A stretch of 64,000 nt of DNA from an uncultured Chlorobiaceae bacterium (GTDB taxonomy: Bacteria > Bacteroidota > Chlorobiia > Chlorobiales > Chlorobiaceae): positions 62,001 through 126,000 of the forward strand of contig CAITSZ010000045.1 of assembly GCA_903895195.1 (NCBI GenBank), given 5' to 3'. The first letter of the stretch is position 1. Each line of letters begins with the position of its first letter. The position numbers and the translations under genes are program-made. The notes under the pieces were generated by a model. The model saw only the letters and a list, made by a program, of their open reading frames with translations, was not told where the DNA came from and did no database searches. Below, piece by piece: positions 49,083 to 61,809 of the stretch.

Positions 49083-49314
49083 TTTCAAGACTGACAACGA
49101 AGCTGAAGACTTCGTTGAGACTGCAGACCTGAGTGAATATGATTTTTCAGGTATGGTTCCAATGCGCTTTGAGTTGAAACGCAAAGATACGTCAATTAGT
49201 CTGCGTCTGCCTGAAGAGTTGTTAGAGGCAGTGCGCATAAATGCAAAGCGCGTAGGCATTCCCTATCAACGCTTCATGCGATTGGCAATTGAACGAGCAA
49301 TTGAAACCAAGTAA
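49063..49314 (+). CDS. CopG-type (COG5304-like) antitoxin
   Basis: An 83-residue protein: MKKKFPDFKTDNEAEDFVE, a linker, then a ribbon-helix-helix TSISLRLPEELLEAVRINAKR and VPYQ-like GIPYQRFMRLAIERAIE. This is the BrnT-partner antitoxin of the CopG class and not a classical BrnA. The start ATG at 49063 lies inside the toxin gene. It probably binds the palindrome upstream of the module. Confidence 0.85.
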   Translation: MKKKFPDFKTDNEAEDFVETADLSEYDFSGMVPMRFELKRKDTSISLRLPEELLEAVRINAKRVGIPYQRFMRLAIERAIETK

Positions 49315-49385
49315 ACGCTTGCCTGATTGCTTATTACAGTCAAGAAACATATCCCCGGTTTGGTTGAAGCAATTCTGTTGAGACG

Positions 49386-50813
49386 CTAAAGTTCCCGCAG
49401 CTGGCGATGGAGGTCTTTGCGAGAAAGGCTGTACATGTGGACGTAGAGGAGATTGAACATGAGAACGGCTGAACGCAGGCGGGGCGCGCGCATTGCCCGT
49501 TTCAGGGCATTCTGAACGGTGAAGACTCGCTTTGTAAGGCCGGTGTAGCTGGGAATAAACTCTTCGAGCGTGATGCGTTGGGGCTTGTAGAGCATCTCCT
49601 GACCCCATGAAAAACGGAAGGCATCATGATCGTCCCTTGAGTGAAGGAGACGACCTTCGTTAGCGAGACGGTCAAAGACTCCGGTACCGGGAATAGGGCG
49701 GAGCAGGTTGATACCGGGCACATCGATACCGGTCTCCTCGATAAACGCCTCAATCCTGCCGGGCAGCTCAAGGGTATCCTCATCGAGGCCGTAGATAAAA
49801 CTGCCGTAGACGCAAATGCCGGCTTTACGAATATTTTGTATGCACTCCACCTGACGGTTTGAGGGGTTATGAAACTTCTGATGGGCATGGTTGCTGCCAT
49901 CATCGAGGCTTTCAATCCCGACAAGGAGCGCTCCGCACCCTGAACGGGAAAATGCATCGAGCAATTTCGGTTTTTCGCCCAGTGCAGTGGTGGCCTGACC
50001 GACCCATTTGATTCCAAACGGGACAAGCTCAGTGAAGAGTTTTTCGGCATAGGCGTCGTCGGCATTGATAGTATCGTCCAGAAAGAAAAATATTCTTTTG
50101 TCCTCTTTCAGAAATGCTTCAACCTCCCTGAGAACTGACGGAATAGTCCTGTGACGAAGCTTGTGGCCGTTCATGACATGCACATTGCAAAAATCGCAGC
50201 TGTAGGGACAGCCTCGGGTGGTCTGTACCACGTTGGTGGTAAAATAGCTCTGGATATCAAGCGCGTGTTTGTCAACAGAACGGTCAATTGAAAGATCGGG
50301 AAAGGAAGAGACCCTGTACTCTTTTTTCAAGGTGCCGGCACGGAGGTCTTCCTGCACTTCCGTCCAGATATCGTCAGCCTCACCGATGACCAGCACATCA
50401 GCATGGTCGCGGCACTGCTCTGGAAAGATGGTGACATAGGGGCCGCCAAGCACTACTTTAATCCCTTTGGAACGAAGCGCACGGGCAAGCTCAAACGCAG
50501 GCTTCACCGCCCCGGTCTGGACGCTGATACCGACAAGATCCCAGTGGCGATCAAGGGGAACTTTTTCGAAACGAAGATCGCAAATGGTCTGAGTAACGCC
50601 CGCCACTTTCCGGGAACTGAGAATCATCAGCGCAAGAGGAGGAATGGCAAATTGCGCACGCCGGATAACATTGCTCAAAAGGGTGTCTTTCAGAGAACTG
50701 AACAAACTGTGCTGAGAAGAGGCACTGTCTAAAAGAGATGTTCCGTCAACACCACTGTCCGCCTGTATAAAAACCAGCAATACCTGCTTGTCATGCCCCA
50801 TATCATTCTTCAT
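49386..50813 (-). CDS. Radical SAM protein with B12-binding domain (BchE/BchQ/BchR-like)
   Basis: A 475-residue protein. Residues ~55-160 form a cobalamin-binding-like domain (WDLVGISVQTGAVKPAFELA, VVLGGPYVTIFPEQC), lacking the DxHxxG His that most B12 methyltransferases show. Then the radical SAM cluster motif CxxxCxxC is C202, C206 and C209 (TTRGCPYSCDFCNV), followed by the barrel (FFFLDDTINAD, VGIESLDDG, GSFIYGLDEDT) and a C-terminal DUF4070-type domain (INLLRPIPGTGVFDRL). In green sulfur bacteria paralogues of this architecture methylate C-8 and C-12 of the chlorin (BchQ, BchR), so a pigment role is plausible, but hopanoid- or lipid-modifying relatives exist. It begins 3 bases after the mutS stop (mutS lies upstream), so it is co-transcribed with mutS. 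Confidence 0.82.
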   Translation of the reverse strand: MKNDMGHDKQVLLVFIQADSGVDGTSLLDSASSQHSLFSSLKDTLLSNVIRRAQFAIPPLALMILSSRKVAGVTQTICDLRFEKVPLDRHWDLVGISVQTGAVKPAFELARALRSKGIKVVLGGPYVTIFPEQCRDHADVLVIGEADDIWTEVQEDLRAGTLKKEYRVSSFPDLSIDRSVDKHALDIQSYFTTNVVQTTRGCPYSCDFCNVHVMNGHKLRHRTIPSVLREVEAFLKEDKRIFFFLDDTINADDAYAEKLFTELVPFGIKWVGQATTALGEKPKLLDAFSRSGCGALLVGIESLDDGSNHAHQKFHNPSNRQVECIQNIRKAGICVYGSFIYGLDEDTLELPGRIEAFIEETGIDVPGINLLRPIPGTGVFDRLANEGRLLHSRDDHDAFRFSWGQEMLYKPQRITLEEFIPSYTGLTKRVFTVQNALKRAMRAPRLRSAVLMFNLLYVHMYSLSRKDLHRQLREL

Positions 50814-50816
50814 CAG

Positions 50817-53432
50817 TTAATTTTTGCCTGTCCGGGCAAGTTCCTGCAGTTTGTTAAGTTCAAGCAGTGCTTCGATAGGAGTCAGCCTATCAAGATCTAT
50901 AGACTCAAGAGCGGTGCGAAGAAGGGCATCAGACTCTTCAAAGAGACTTATCTGCAGGCTTTGGAGTTTAGAGGGGCGGTCAACAGGAATTTCAATATCA
51001 CGCTTTTCCATTCCTGCCAGTATTTCCCTGGCTCGGGTTATAACCTCAACAGGCATTCCGGCCATTTTAGCTACCTCGATACCGTAACTGTTGTCGGTAG
51101 AACCCCTGACGATTTTTCGTAAAAAAATAACAGTGTCAGCGGTCTCCACAACAGTTGCATTGTAGTTCACAACTCCCGGGAGACGGGTTTCAAGCTCTGC
51201 AAGCTCATGATAATGCGTTGCAAAGAGAGTCCTTGCCTGAATGGAGTGCGATATATATTCGCTCATCGACCATGCAATCGAGAGGCCGTCAAACGTACTT
51301 GTTCCCCTTCCGATTTCATCAAGCAGCAGAAGACTGGCGGTCGTTGCGTTGTTGAGAATGCTGGCGGCTTCATTCATTTCAACAAGAAAGGTGCTTTCAC
51401 CGGAGGTAATGTTGTCCGAAGCTCCAACCCGTGTAAAAATCCGGTCCACAAGCCCGATTTCTGCCCGCTCAGCAGGAACAAAACTACCAGCCTGGGCAAG
51501 CAGCACAATAAGGCCTGTCTGGCGCAGGAATGAGCTTTTTCCCGCCATATTGGGGCCTGTTATGATCAGCATTTTCTGCTTTTCATCCATCAGACAGTCA
51601 TTCGGCACATAGGGCTCATCGGCGCTCATCATTCTTTCAAGTACCGGATGACGTCCATTGATGATAACAAGCTTTTCATCTGCCTTGATCTCCGGCTTGC
51701 AATAGCCGTATTCGGCAGCAGAGAGTGCAAACGAACAGAGAGAGTCTATTTCGGCGATAATAACCGCATTTTCCTGTATGGCAGAAGCGTGCCCGGCGAT
51801 ATCGGCACAAAGATCCTGGAAAAGCTGTGCTTCCAGAATCAGGCTTTTCTCTTCGGAATTGAGAATCTTTGCCTCATACTCTTTCAGGGCGGGAATGGTA
51901 TAGCGCTCGGCATTGACAAGTGTCTGCTTTTTTTCATAATAAGCGGGAACCTTGTCACGATTGGCATGGCTTATTTCGATGTAGTAGCCGAACACCTTGT
52001 TGAAACTGACCTTAAGGGAGGAAATCGAGGTGCTCGCCCGCTCCTGCTGCTGAATCTCCATAAGACGATCCTTGGCAGTGGAGGCTATAGAGCGAAGCTC
52101 ATCAAGATCAGCGTGATAGCCCATGCGTATATAACCGCCGTCACGCATCGAGGCACCTGACTCAGGATCGATCGCCTCCTCTATGCGCCCTGCAAGTTCC
52201 TGGAGAGGAGATAATGAGGCTGCCAGCATACGGAGCCTTGGCGATCCTGCATCCTGAAGCAGTTCTTTAAGGAGAGGAATTATTGAAAGTGAGATGCCCA
52301 GCTGACGAACCTCCCTTGGAATGGTGCGAAAGGTTGCAATACGGGCAAGAGAGCGCTCAAGATCATTGATGGCGGATAATTGTTCAGAGAGGTCCTCGCG
52401 CAATGCACTCAACTCGACCAGTTCCTCAACGGCATCAAGGCGCAGCTGGATATCCTCAATTCTTTTCAGAGGCCTCTGCAGCCATCGCCGGATAAGGCGC
52501 GCTCCCATAGGATTTCGAGTACGGTCCATCACCTGGAGAAGGCTGCCGCTGAGCGTACCATCCTGCATGGAAGAGATAATTTCAAGATTTCTCTTCGTCT
52601 GCAGATCGAGCGTCATATACTCACTGCTGTGCAACTCCCCTATCCGCGTAATGTAGGCAAGACTGCTCTGCCGGGTTTCCTCCAGATACTGAAGAATAAC
52701 ACCCGCAGCGACTTTGCCTGCACGGTTGCCGTCAATGCCAAAGCCTTTCAGGGAGTGGGTCTTGAATTGGCGGGAAAGCACCTCCCCGGTCTGATCTTCA
52801 CTGAACATCCATGCGTCCAGTTCAGAAACAAGAGTCTCTCGGGAGAGGCCCTTTTTCAGAAGTTCCACCCGCTCTTTATCAGCAGAAGAGACAAGGATTT
52901 CCGAAGGGTGAAGAGAAAGGATAAACTGGGCAAGCTCTTCCGGCTGGAACGAGGCAATCCGGAATTCAGCTGTAGTAACATCTATAAAAGCCAAACCAGC
53001 CAAAAGCGTCCTGCCCTCTTTCAGAAAAGCAACAGCACAAAGATAGTTGTTGTGGCGGTCGTCAAGAATCTTGTCGCTGTAGGTAATGCCGGGAGTAACA
53101 ATATCAGTAATTTCACGACGGACAATCCCTTTTGCCGAGGCTGGATCTTCAACCTGATCACAGACAGCTACCTTATATCCTTTTTTTACCAGTTTAGCAA
53201 TGTACCCTTCACTTGCATGATGAGGGAAGCCGGCCATCGGTATTCCAGCAGAACGTTTTGTGAGAACGATATTCAGAGCAGCGGAAACGAGCTCGGCATC
53301 TTCAAAAAAGGTTTCATAAAAATCGCCGACACGGAAGAGCAGCAAAAAATCGGGGTACCGTTCCTTTACCTCCAGATACTGGCGCATCATGGGAGAGTGC
53401 TCTTTGGTGGCAATACCCTTTTCTTTGCTCAT
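50817..53432 (-). CDS. mutS: DNA mismatch repair protein MutS
   Basis: Recognises mismatches and starts repair with MutL. 871 residues, normal for MutS1. The mismatch-wedge FxE motif is F38-x-E40 ([13 protein letters not shown]). The ATPase at the C-terminal end has Walker [16 protein letters not shown], Walker [20 protein letters not shown] and the [11 protein letters not shown] segment. MutL is not adjacent. It is divergent from the gene at 53604. Confidence 0.98.
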   Translation of the reverse strand: MSKEKGIATKEHSPMMRQYLEVKERYPDFLLLFRVGDFYETFFEDAELVSAALNIVLTKRSAGIPMAGFPHHASEGYIAKLVKKGYKVAVCDQVEDPASAKGIVRREITDIVTPGITYSDKILDDRHNNYLCAVAFLKEGRTLLAGLAFIDVTTAEFRIASFQPEELAQFILSLHPSEILVSSADKERVELLKKGLSRETLVSELDAWMFSEDQTGEVLSRQFKTHSLKGFGIDGNRAGKVAAGVILQYLEETRQSSLAYITRIGELHSSEYMTLDLQTKRNLEIISSMQDGTLSGSLLQVMDRTRNPMGARLIRRWLQRPLKRIEDIQLRLDAVEELVELSALREDLSEQLSAINDLERSLARIATFRTIPREVRQLGISLSIIPLLKELLQDAGSPRLRMLAASLSPLQELAGRIEEAIDPESGASMRDGGYIRMGYHADLDELRSIASTAKDRLMEIQQQERASTSISSLKVSFNKVFGYYIEISHANRDKVPAYYEKKQTLVNAERYTIPALKEYEAKILNSEEKSLILEAQLFQDLCADIAGHASAIQENAVIIAEIDSLCSFALSAAEYGYCKPEIKADEKLVIINGRHPVLERMMSADEPYVPNDCLMDEKQKMLIITGPNMAGKSSFLRQTGLIVLLAQAGSFVPAERAEIGLVDRIFTRVGASDNITSGESTFLVEMNEAASILNNATTASLLLLDEIGRGTSTFDGLSIAWSMSEYISHSIQARTLFATHYHELAELETRLPGVVNYNATVVETADTVIFLRKIVRGSTDNSYGIEVAKMAGMPVEVITRAREILAGMEKRDIEIPVDRPSKLQSLQISLFEESDALLRTALESIDLDRLTPIEALLELNKLQELARTGKN

Positions 53433-53603
53433 TATATAATAATCAGTTATTTAACGTCTTAAGGAGGTGCAACCCCGGTCCGAATAGAAAAAAGAAGCTA
53501 CTTCAGCGAAACTTAATAAACAATAGCCTGAATTGCGCGTTATCGGGCTTGACGTGAGGTTTATAAAAAAGTATGTTCTGAAAAAAATTTCAATTTTTGT
53601 CTT

Positions 53604-54041
53604 ATGGTTTTTCATACAATAGTGCGGTTTCTGCACATCATATTTTTTGCATCCTGGTTTGGCACTATTCTGGCTTCGCTCTTTTTTCTGAAAGCCATAG
53701 AGAGCAAACTTACAGGCTGTGATGGCAATACTGCGGAGTTTGCCGCGTTGCTGCAGCGGTTTGTCAAGCTGGAAACAAAGGTTGCTGATGTTGCCGTCAT
53801 AGGAGTGATCCTTTCAGGCATCTTGCTCGCCGTTTTTTACCATGGATGGACGCTCTGGGTTGGTGCAAAAATAGTTCTGATGGTTCTGCAGATTGGCCTG
53901 ACCATCGGGTATATCTTACGGTCAGTCCGCTCACTCACCTATCCGTGCTCGAAGCTTGAGTATAACAGCTGGTACCGTCTCTTTGGAATTTCACTCACCA
54001 TGTTTGCAGTTGTACTTTTTGTCACCTTTTTTCTTCTCTGA
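53604..54041 (+). CDS. Integral membrane protein, unknown function
   Basis: A 145-residue protein with four hydrophobic segments (about residues 6-26, 60-77, 83-101 and 123-145) and His residues in the first (FLHIIFFASWFG). This resembles DUF2269/CopD-like small membrane proteins that may bind haem or metal, but I cannot assign a family with confidence. No ribosome site is visible. It lies 89 bases before rplU in the same direction. Confidence 0.65.
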   Translation: MVFHTIVRFLHIIFFASWFGTILASLFFLKAIESKLTGCDGNTAEFAALLQRFVKLETKVADVAVIGVILSGILLAVFYHGWTLWVGAKIVLMVLQIGLTIGYILRSVRSLTYPCSKLEYNSWYRLFGISLTMFAVVLFVTFFLL

Positions 54042-54070
54042 AACCATTACAGGTATATGCGTTGAGTAAT

Positions 54071-54098
54071 TTGATTTTCAACGAATTAATAGTATATT
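54071..54098 (+). promoter_or_regulatory. Possible sigma-70 promoter of rplU-rpmA
   Basis: TTGATT (54071-54076) and TATATT (54093-54098) are separated by 16 bases, and the rplU ATG follows 33 bases later. Both boxes are near the consensus; the AT-rich context lowers certainty. Confidence 0.35.
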
Positions 54099-54130
54099 TC
54101 AGTCCTTTATCACTAAAATATTTGTATACG

Positions 54131-54421
54131 ATGCAGGCGTTGATCAAGATTTCCGATAAACAATTTCTGGTAAAAAAAGGGGATACGCTTTTCGTCCCTA
54201 AACAAAAAGCTTCAATTGGCGATACCCTGGAGATCAAAACCATGGCTGCCATTGACGGTGCAAATACTGACCTTAACCCAGCCGGCAGCATTCAGGCAAA
54301 AGTTCTTGGTCATGTCAAGGATGACAAGGTGATCGTTTTCAAGAAAAAACGCAGAAAACGTTACCAGTCCAGAAACGGACACCGTCAGCAGATGACACAG
54401 ATCGAAATTATTTCGCTTTAA
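54131..54421 (+). CDS. rplU: 50S ribosomal protein L21
   Basis: 96 residues: MQALIKISDKQFLVKKGD at the start and a basic C-terminal block (VFKKKRRKRYQSRNGHRQQ) are typical L21, an early-assembly 23S rRNA-binding protein. The ATG at 54131 is the conserved start; 23 in-frame codons upstream are nonconserved. L27 follows 36 bases downstream, the usual pair. Confidence 0.97.
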   Translation: MQALIKISDKQFLVKKGDTLFVPKQKASIGDTLEIKTMAAIDGANTDLNPAGSIQAKVLGHVKDDKVIVFKKKRRKRYQSRNGHRQQMTQIEIISL

Positions 54422-54457
54422 TTACAAGTTCAGGATCTTTAACGTTAATTTTTTCTC

Positions 54458-54712
54458 ATGGCTCATAAAAAGGGTGGCGGGTCGACTAAAAACGGTCGCG
54501 ACAGTAATCCGAAATATCTCGGAGTTAAAGCAGCAGGAGGTTCCACTGTGGCTGCAGGTACAATCATCGTTCGTCAGAGAGGCACCGTTATCAAGCCGGG
54601 CGACAATGCAGGATTAGGACGTGATCATACGATATTCGCTCTCGCTGATGGCGTTGTTACATTTCGCAACGGCCGCAATAACAAGAAAAAGGTCAGCATC
54701 CTTCCTTGTTAA
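54458..54712 (+). CDS. rpmA: 50S ribosomal protein L27
   Basis: 84 residues beginning [18 protein letters not shown], with the N-terminus that reaches into the peptidyl transferase centre, and without the Firmicutes-type cleaved extension. [13 protein letters not shown] and [16 protein letters not shown] complete the family. It ends at a strong terminator. Confidence 0.97.
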   Translation: MAHKKGGGSTKNGRDSNPKYLGVKAAGGSTVAAGTIIVRQRGTVIKPGDNAGLGRDHTIFALADGVVTFRNGRNNKKKVSILPC

Positions 54713-54740
54713 TAAAAATCCCTATGAAATAAGTTTCTAC

Positions 54741-54776
54741 AAAAAAAAGCTGCCTCTTTTGAGGCGGCTTTTTTTA
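54741..54776 (+). terminator. Rho-independent terminator of rplU-rpmA
   Basis: AAAAAGCTGCCTC and GAGGCGGCTTTTT pair around a TTTT loop (one G-T pair), followed by more T. It lies 30 bases after rpmA and is preceded by an A run, so it could also act on the minus strand. Confidence 0.9.
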
Positions 54777-54809
54777 TTATATGCTCGTTACGGTCGTAAT
54801 AACTTCTGA

Positions 54810-55769
<960 letters not shown>

Positions 55770-56077
55770 AGTCTGAACCGTGGTTGAAATATTGCTATAA
55801 ATGATAAAGCGGCTGTTAAGCCGCTTTAATCACAGTCAGGTGTCCCCCATTACACCTGACCAATCTCACTGGCGTGAGAGGTTTCAAAGATAAAGAAACA
55901 ACTCCCGTGCCAAAAAAAATTACCTTCCCTCTTAAGCCAATCTATCTTGTTTTAAAATATTATCTTATAAATATTTTAAAGCAAAAAAGCAGCAAAACAG
56001 CCTCAGAAAAACATTGTCTCATTTTATTATTAAACGATAAATTTGAAACAGTGTCTCGTCACTGAGACAAGAGTGCT
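55770..56077. other. Gap between mdh and aguA with three successive hairpins
   Basis: Three inverted repeats follow one another: AAAGCGGC/GCCGCTTT (55806-55827, probable mdh terminator), GTCAGGTGT/ACACCTGAC (55835-55860) and TCTCAC/GTGAGA (55864-55879). An AT-rich stretch follows to TGTCTC/GAGACA (56052-56069). No gene is seen. Confidence 0.6.
55806..55830 (+). terminator. Terminator of mdh
   Basis: Stem AAAGCGGC/GCCGCTTT with loop TGTTAA, followed by AAT. Position 36 bases after the stop supports the call; the T run is short. Confidence 0.7.
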
Positions 56078-57130
56078 TCAGCGCTGAATCAGCTCCGGCT
56101 CTTCATGGGTGAGGCAGTGAATAGCGCCAAGTCCCCAGACAAGATCAGTACAATCAATGCCTACGACGTTTCTGCCGGGAAAACATTCCTGAAGTATTGC
56201 TATGGCTGCCTGGTCCTGAGAGCAGCGGTAGGTCGGTACAAGCACAACGGTATTGGCGATATAGAAATTTGCATAACTGGCGGGCAGGCGTTCACCGCTG
56301 AAAGAGACCGGAGAGGGCATGGGCAGTTTCAACACCGTCAACGGATTTCCACTGAGATCAGTATAGCTCAGAAGCCTTTTGTAATTCTCCTGCAGTGCGT
56401 CATAGTTCACGTCAGAGTGATTTTCCTCGACAGCGATAACAATGGTCGTTTCATTGACAAATCGAGCCATATCGTCCACGTGACCGTCAGTATCGTCGCC
56501 GGCAATACCGTCGCCAAGCCAGAGAACTTTTTCGATACCAAGATAACGCCCGAGTCGACGCTCGATATCCTCCCTTTTCAGAGAAGGATTGCGGTTAGGA
56601 TTGAGAAGACATGCCTCGCTCGTCAGGAGAAGCCCTTTGCCATTCACATCAATAGAGCCGCCTTCAAGAACCATACCGGGAAAAACAATATCCAGCTGCT
56701 GCAGCGCAGCAATTCGCTCAGGGACAGCCTGATCTGCATCGAAAGGGCTATACTTTTCACCCCATGCATTGTAATCCCAATTGACTATAACTTTTTCAAC
56801 ATGCCCCGCTGTGCTTCGGAAGACAAAATTCGGACCATGATCGCGGCACCATGCATCATTGGCAGGAATGCGGTGAAGATAAATACGTTCCAGCTGAATC
56901 TGCTGATGCAGGGAACTGTGAAGCAGTGCCAATACCTCACGCTCCATCGCCTCATCAAGAACATTGATATGCACCTCTTCGGATGAACTCAGCCAGGATA
57001 TAATTTCAACAAACAGTGCAGGAATCGGTTCAAACTTCCCCGGCCAGGTTTCAAGCCTGTGAGGCCAGGAAAGCCAGGTTGCCTTATGCAAAGCCCACTC
57101 CGGGGGCATGAAATAACTACACTCTGTCAT
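56078..57130 (-). CDS. aguA: Agmatine deiminase
   Basis: Converts agmatine to N-carbamoylputrescine. 350 residues of the PPAD/agmatine-deiminase fold: MPPEWALHKATWLSWPH, NDAWCRDHGPNFV, VLEGGSIDVNGKG, GDDTDGHVDDMARFV, and the catalytic C339 in WGLGAIHCLTHEEP. A minority of the family act on peptidyl-arginine, but the short form and the nearby amidase favour agmatine. It is the last gene of the fnr-menA-aguB-M48-aguA run, 10 bases after the protease. Confidence 0.92.
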   Translation of the reverse strand: MTECSYFMPPEWALHKATWLSWPHRLETWPGKFEPIPALFVEIISWLSSSEEVHINVLDEAMEREVLALLHSSLHQQIQLERIYLHRIPANDAWCRDHGPNFVFRSTAGHVEKVIVNWDYNAWGEKYSPFDADQAVPERIAALQQLDIVFPGMVLEGGSIDVNGKGLLLTSEACLLNPNRNPSLKREDIERRLGRYLGIEKVLWLGDGIAGDDTDGHVDDMARFVNETTIVIAVEENHSDVNYDALQENYKRLLSYTDLSGNPLTVLKLPMPSPVSFSGERLPASYANFYIANTVVLVPTYRCSQDQAAIAILQECFPGRNVVGIDCTDLVWGLGAIHCLTHEEPELIQR

Positions 57131-57140
57131 AAAAATTCAT

Positions 57141-58403
57141 TCAGTTCAGGGGTTTAGCATTGTCAGCGGCTGAAACTTCTCTTATGCGCGTAATTCGCTG
57201 GATCACCGGCGGATGAGAATAATTGAGAAAAACATAGAGAGGGTGAGGTGTCAAGTTGGAGAGGTTATTGCGTGACAGCTTTTTCAGAGCATCTGCAAGT
57301 GCGCCTCCCTTTTCAAACGTTGTTACGGCAAAGTGATCAGCCTCATACTCATGCTTTCGTGAAAGAGACTGAATAAAAACAGAAAGGATCCACTCCACAG
57401 GGCTGTAGAGCAGCGAAAAAAAGATCAGGCTCCCATAGACTGAGATATTCTGCATGAAAAACGCATCAAACAACGCCCGGTTATTCATGAACACAGAGAG
57501 CAGGAAAAAAAGCACACCAAGATTTCCAAGACTGAGAATCATGTTGACGATAATGTGTTTTTTTTTGAAATGGCCTATTTCATGGGCAAGTACGGCAACA
57601 AGTTCATGGACGGGATGAGCTGCAATAAGCGTATCGAAAAGGGCAATCCTCTTGCGTTTTCCAAACCCTGTAAAAAAAGCGTTGGCTCTGGCTGAACGTC
57701 TGGAGCCATCAAGAACATAAATTCCCGTAAGAGGAAAGCGCACTGTAGCGGCATAGTCCATAATGGCGCTTTTGAGTTCGCCCTCGTCGAGCGGAACAAA
57801 CTTATTGAAGAGGGGCATAATCCAGGTTGGTGCAACATACTGAAGCAGGAGAGAAACGGCAGTGATGCCACCCCATGCCCAAAGCCAGGCCATCGGCCCG
57901 GTCTCTTCAAAAAACCAGAGCACACCTCCAAGGAGAGGCGTCCCGATAAGAAGAGAAAGCAATAACGTTTTCAGGATATCAGCAGCAAAAACTTTTGGCG
58001 TGGTTTTATTAAACCCGAATTTCTCTTCGATGACAAAGGTTTTATAGATACTGAATGGAAGATCGATCAAGGATTGCATCAGCATCAAAACTCCGATATA
58101 GAGCACTCCGGTTGCAATCGGATGAAATCCGTACCCCCTTAATAATTGGTCAAGCAGATTAAATCCGCCCAGAAACCAGAAAAGAAGAAGCACTGCAAGA
58201 TCTACAGAGGCACCAAACAATGAAAAAGAGGTTGAAACGCGCAGATAGTCCCTTGATTTACTGTAGGCATCTTCATCATACACCCCTATGAACTCACCAG
58301 GAAGCGGGGCTTCAGCCGCCTTGAGATTAAGCAGTTCCGAAACCAGTTTAACAAGAAAGGTAATGAGCAGGGTAAAAAAGACAACAGCTCCAAAAATATT
58401 CAT
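57141..58403 (-). CDS. M48 family membrane metalloprotease (Ste24/CAAX-like)
   Basis: A 420-residue integral membrane zinc protease. Several membrane segments precede the HExxH motif H274-E275-I276-G277-H278 (VLAHEIGHFKKKH), and the third ligand glutamate is in HEYEADHF near residue 352. SRRSARANAFFTGFGKRKRIALFDTL is the typical strand before it. Bacterial Ste24-like enzymes degrade misfolded membrane proteins; the substrate here is unknown. It lies inside the putrescine/menaquinone run (10 bases before aguA). Confidence 0.92.
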   Translation of the reverse strand: MNIFGAVVFFTLLITFLVKLVSELLNLKAAEAPLPGEFIGVYDEDAYSKSRDYLRVSTSFSLFGASVDLAVLLLFWFLGGFNLLDQLLRGYGFHPIATGVLYIGVLMLMQSLIDLPFSIYKTFVIEEKFGFNKTTPKVFAADILKTLLLSLLIGTPLLGGVLWFFEETGPMAWLWAWGGITAVSLLLQYVAPTWIMPLFNKFVPLDEGELKSAIMDYAATVRFPLTGIYVLDGSRRSARANAFFTGFGKRKRIALFDTLIAAHPVHELVAVLAHEIGHFKKKHIIVNMILSLGNLGVLFFLLSVFMNNRALFDAFFMQNISVYGSLIFFSLLYSPVEWILSVFIQSLSRKHEYEADHFAVTTFEKGGALADALKKLSRNNLSNLTPHPLYVFLNYSHPPVIQRITRIREVSAADNAKPLN

Positions 58404-58465
58404 AACAACAAGGGATAATTTATATAACGAGAACGGCCAACAATTTCAGGGCCGTTCATAACTCT

Positions 58466-59341
58466 TTATTCGTCAAGAAACCGCTTCTCGAGATCGCCAT
58501 AGGTCTCAATGCGCCGATCACGCAAAAATGGCCAGTGCGACCTGTAATATTCTATGCGACTTCGGTCACACTCGGCAAGCAGAACAGTTTCATCGTGAAC
58601 GGAGGCTTCGGTCATGATTTGACCAAAAGGATCACAGACAAAACTGCCGCCCCAGAATTCCAGTTCGTCTTCTTTTCCTACCCTGTTCGCTGCAGCGACA
58701 AAGACTCCATTAGCTACAGCATGGCTCATTTGAATGGTTTTCCATGCCTCCTGCTGGGTTCGGCGCACTTCCGGGGAGAGCTCTGAGGGTGCCCAGCCGA
58801 TTGCCGTCGGATAAAAGAGAATTTCCGCCCCTTTCAGCGCAGTCAACCTTGCTGCTTCAGGGTACCACTGATCCCAGCAGATAAGAACACCAATCGTGGC
58901 ATAGCGAGTTTTAAAAACCTTATAGCCAAGGTCTCCCGGTGTAAAATAAAATTTTTCGTAAAATCCGGGATCATCGGGAATGTGCATTTTACGATACTTG
59001 CCGAGATAGGAACCATCCGCGTCAATGACAGCGGCAGTATTGTGATATAGGCCCCTTGCCCTTGCTTCAAAAACCGAGGCAACAATCACCACTTCGAGCT
59101 CACGGGCAAGCTGCTGCATCACTTGAATTGACGGGCCGGGAACCGTTTCAGCATATTCAAACGCCTTATAATCCTCTGTCTGACAAAAATAGAGCGTTGT
59201 AAAGAGCTCCTGCAGACAGATAATTCTTGCACCCCGGGAAGCAGCCTCCCTTATTTTTTCGCAGGCTTTACGAAGATTTTCTGCCGGATCGCGCAGGGCG
59301 GAGGTTTGAACGAGCGCAATAGTAACCGTGTCGGAATGCAT
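58466..59341 (-). CDS. aguB: N-carbamoylputrescine amidase
   Basis: Hydrolyses N-carbamoylputrescine to putrescine, ammonia and CO2. 291 residues from the ATG at 59341 (a TTG four codons earlier is less likely). Nitrilase trio: E45 (CLQELFTTLYFC), K118 (YRKMHIPDDPGFYEKFYF) and C155 (LICWDQWYPEA). The HIPDDPGFYEKFYFTPGD block is diagnostic for AguB. Its partner aguA is two genes downstream. Confidence 0.93.
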   Translation of the reverse strand: MHSDTVTIALVQTSALRDPAENLRKACEKIREAASRGARIICLQELFTTLYFCQTEDYKAFEYAETVPGPSIQVMQQLARELEVVIVASVFEARARGLYHNTAAVIDADGSYLGKYRKMHIPDDPGFYEKFYFTPGDLGYKVFKTRYATIGVLICWDQWYPEAARLTALKGAEILFYPTAIGWAPSELSPEVRRTQQEAWKTIQMSHAVANGVFVAAANRVGKEDELEFWGGSFVCDPFGQIMTEASVHDETVLLAECDRSRIEYYRSHWPFLRDRRIETYGDLEKRFLDE

Positions 59342-59353
59342 ATAACAGAGCAA

Positions 59354-61677
<2,324 letters not shown>

Positions 61678-61809
61678 AATCTCTCTTTTTTTTTCGTCAG
61701 GATTGTGGAGCCTGCAAATATATACATTTAAAAAATATTGTTGTAGAGTTGGAAGTTTATTGATTTCTTATGTCTCGGATTTCAACAACAGAATTAAGAT
61801 TTATACGTA

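Noticed and set aside
52380-53462. Long plus-strand frame (360 codons) opposite mutS
   Set aside because: It lies entirely in the antisense frame of mutS; its composition follows the mutS codons and no domain is recognisable.
53458-53474. AAGGAGGTGCAACC, which resembles the reverse complement of a 16S rRNA 3' end
   Set aside because: Only the anti-Shine-Dalgarno core matches and there is no rRNA sequence beside it.
53451-53636. Minus-strand frame upstream of mutS
   Set aside because: It overlaps the start of the membrane protein gene, and its composition (Phe/Ser-rich) is unlike a real gene.
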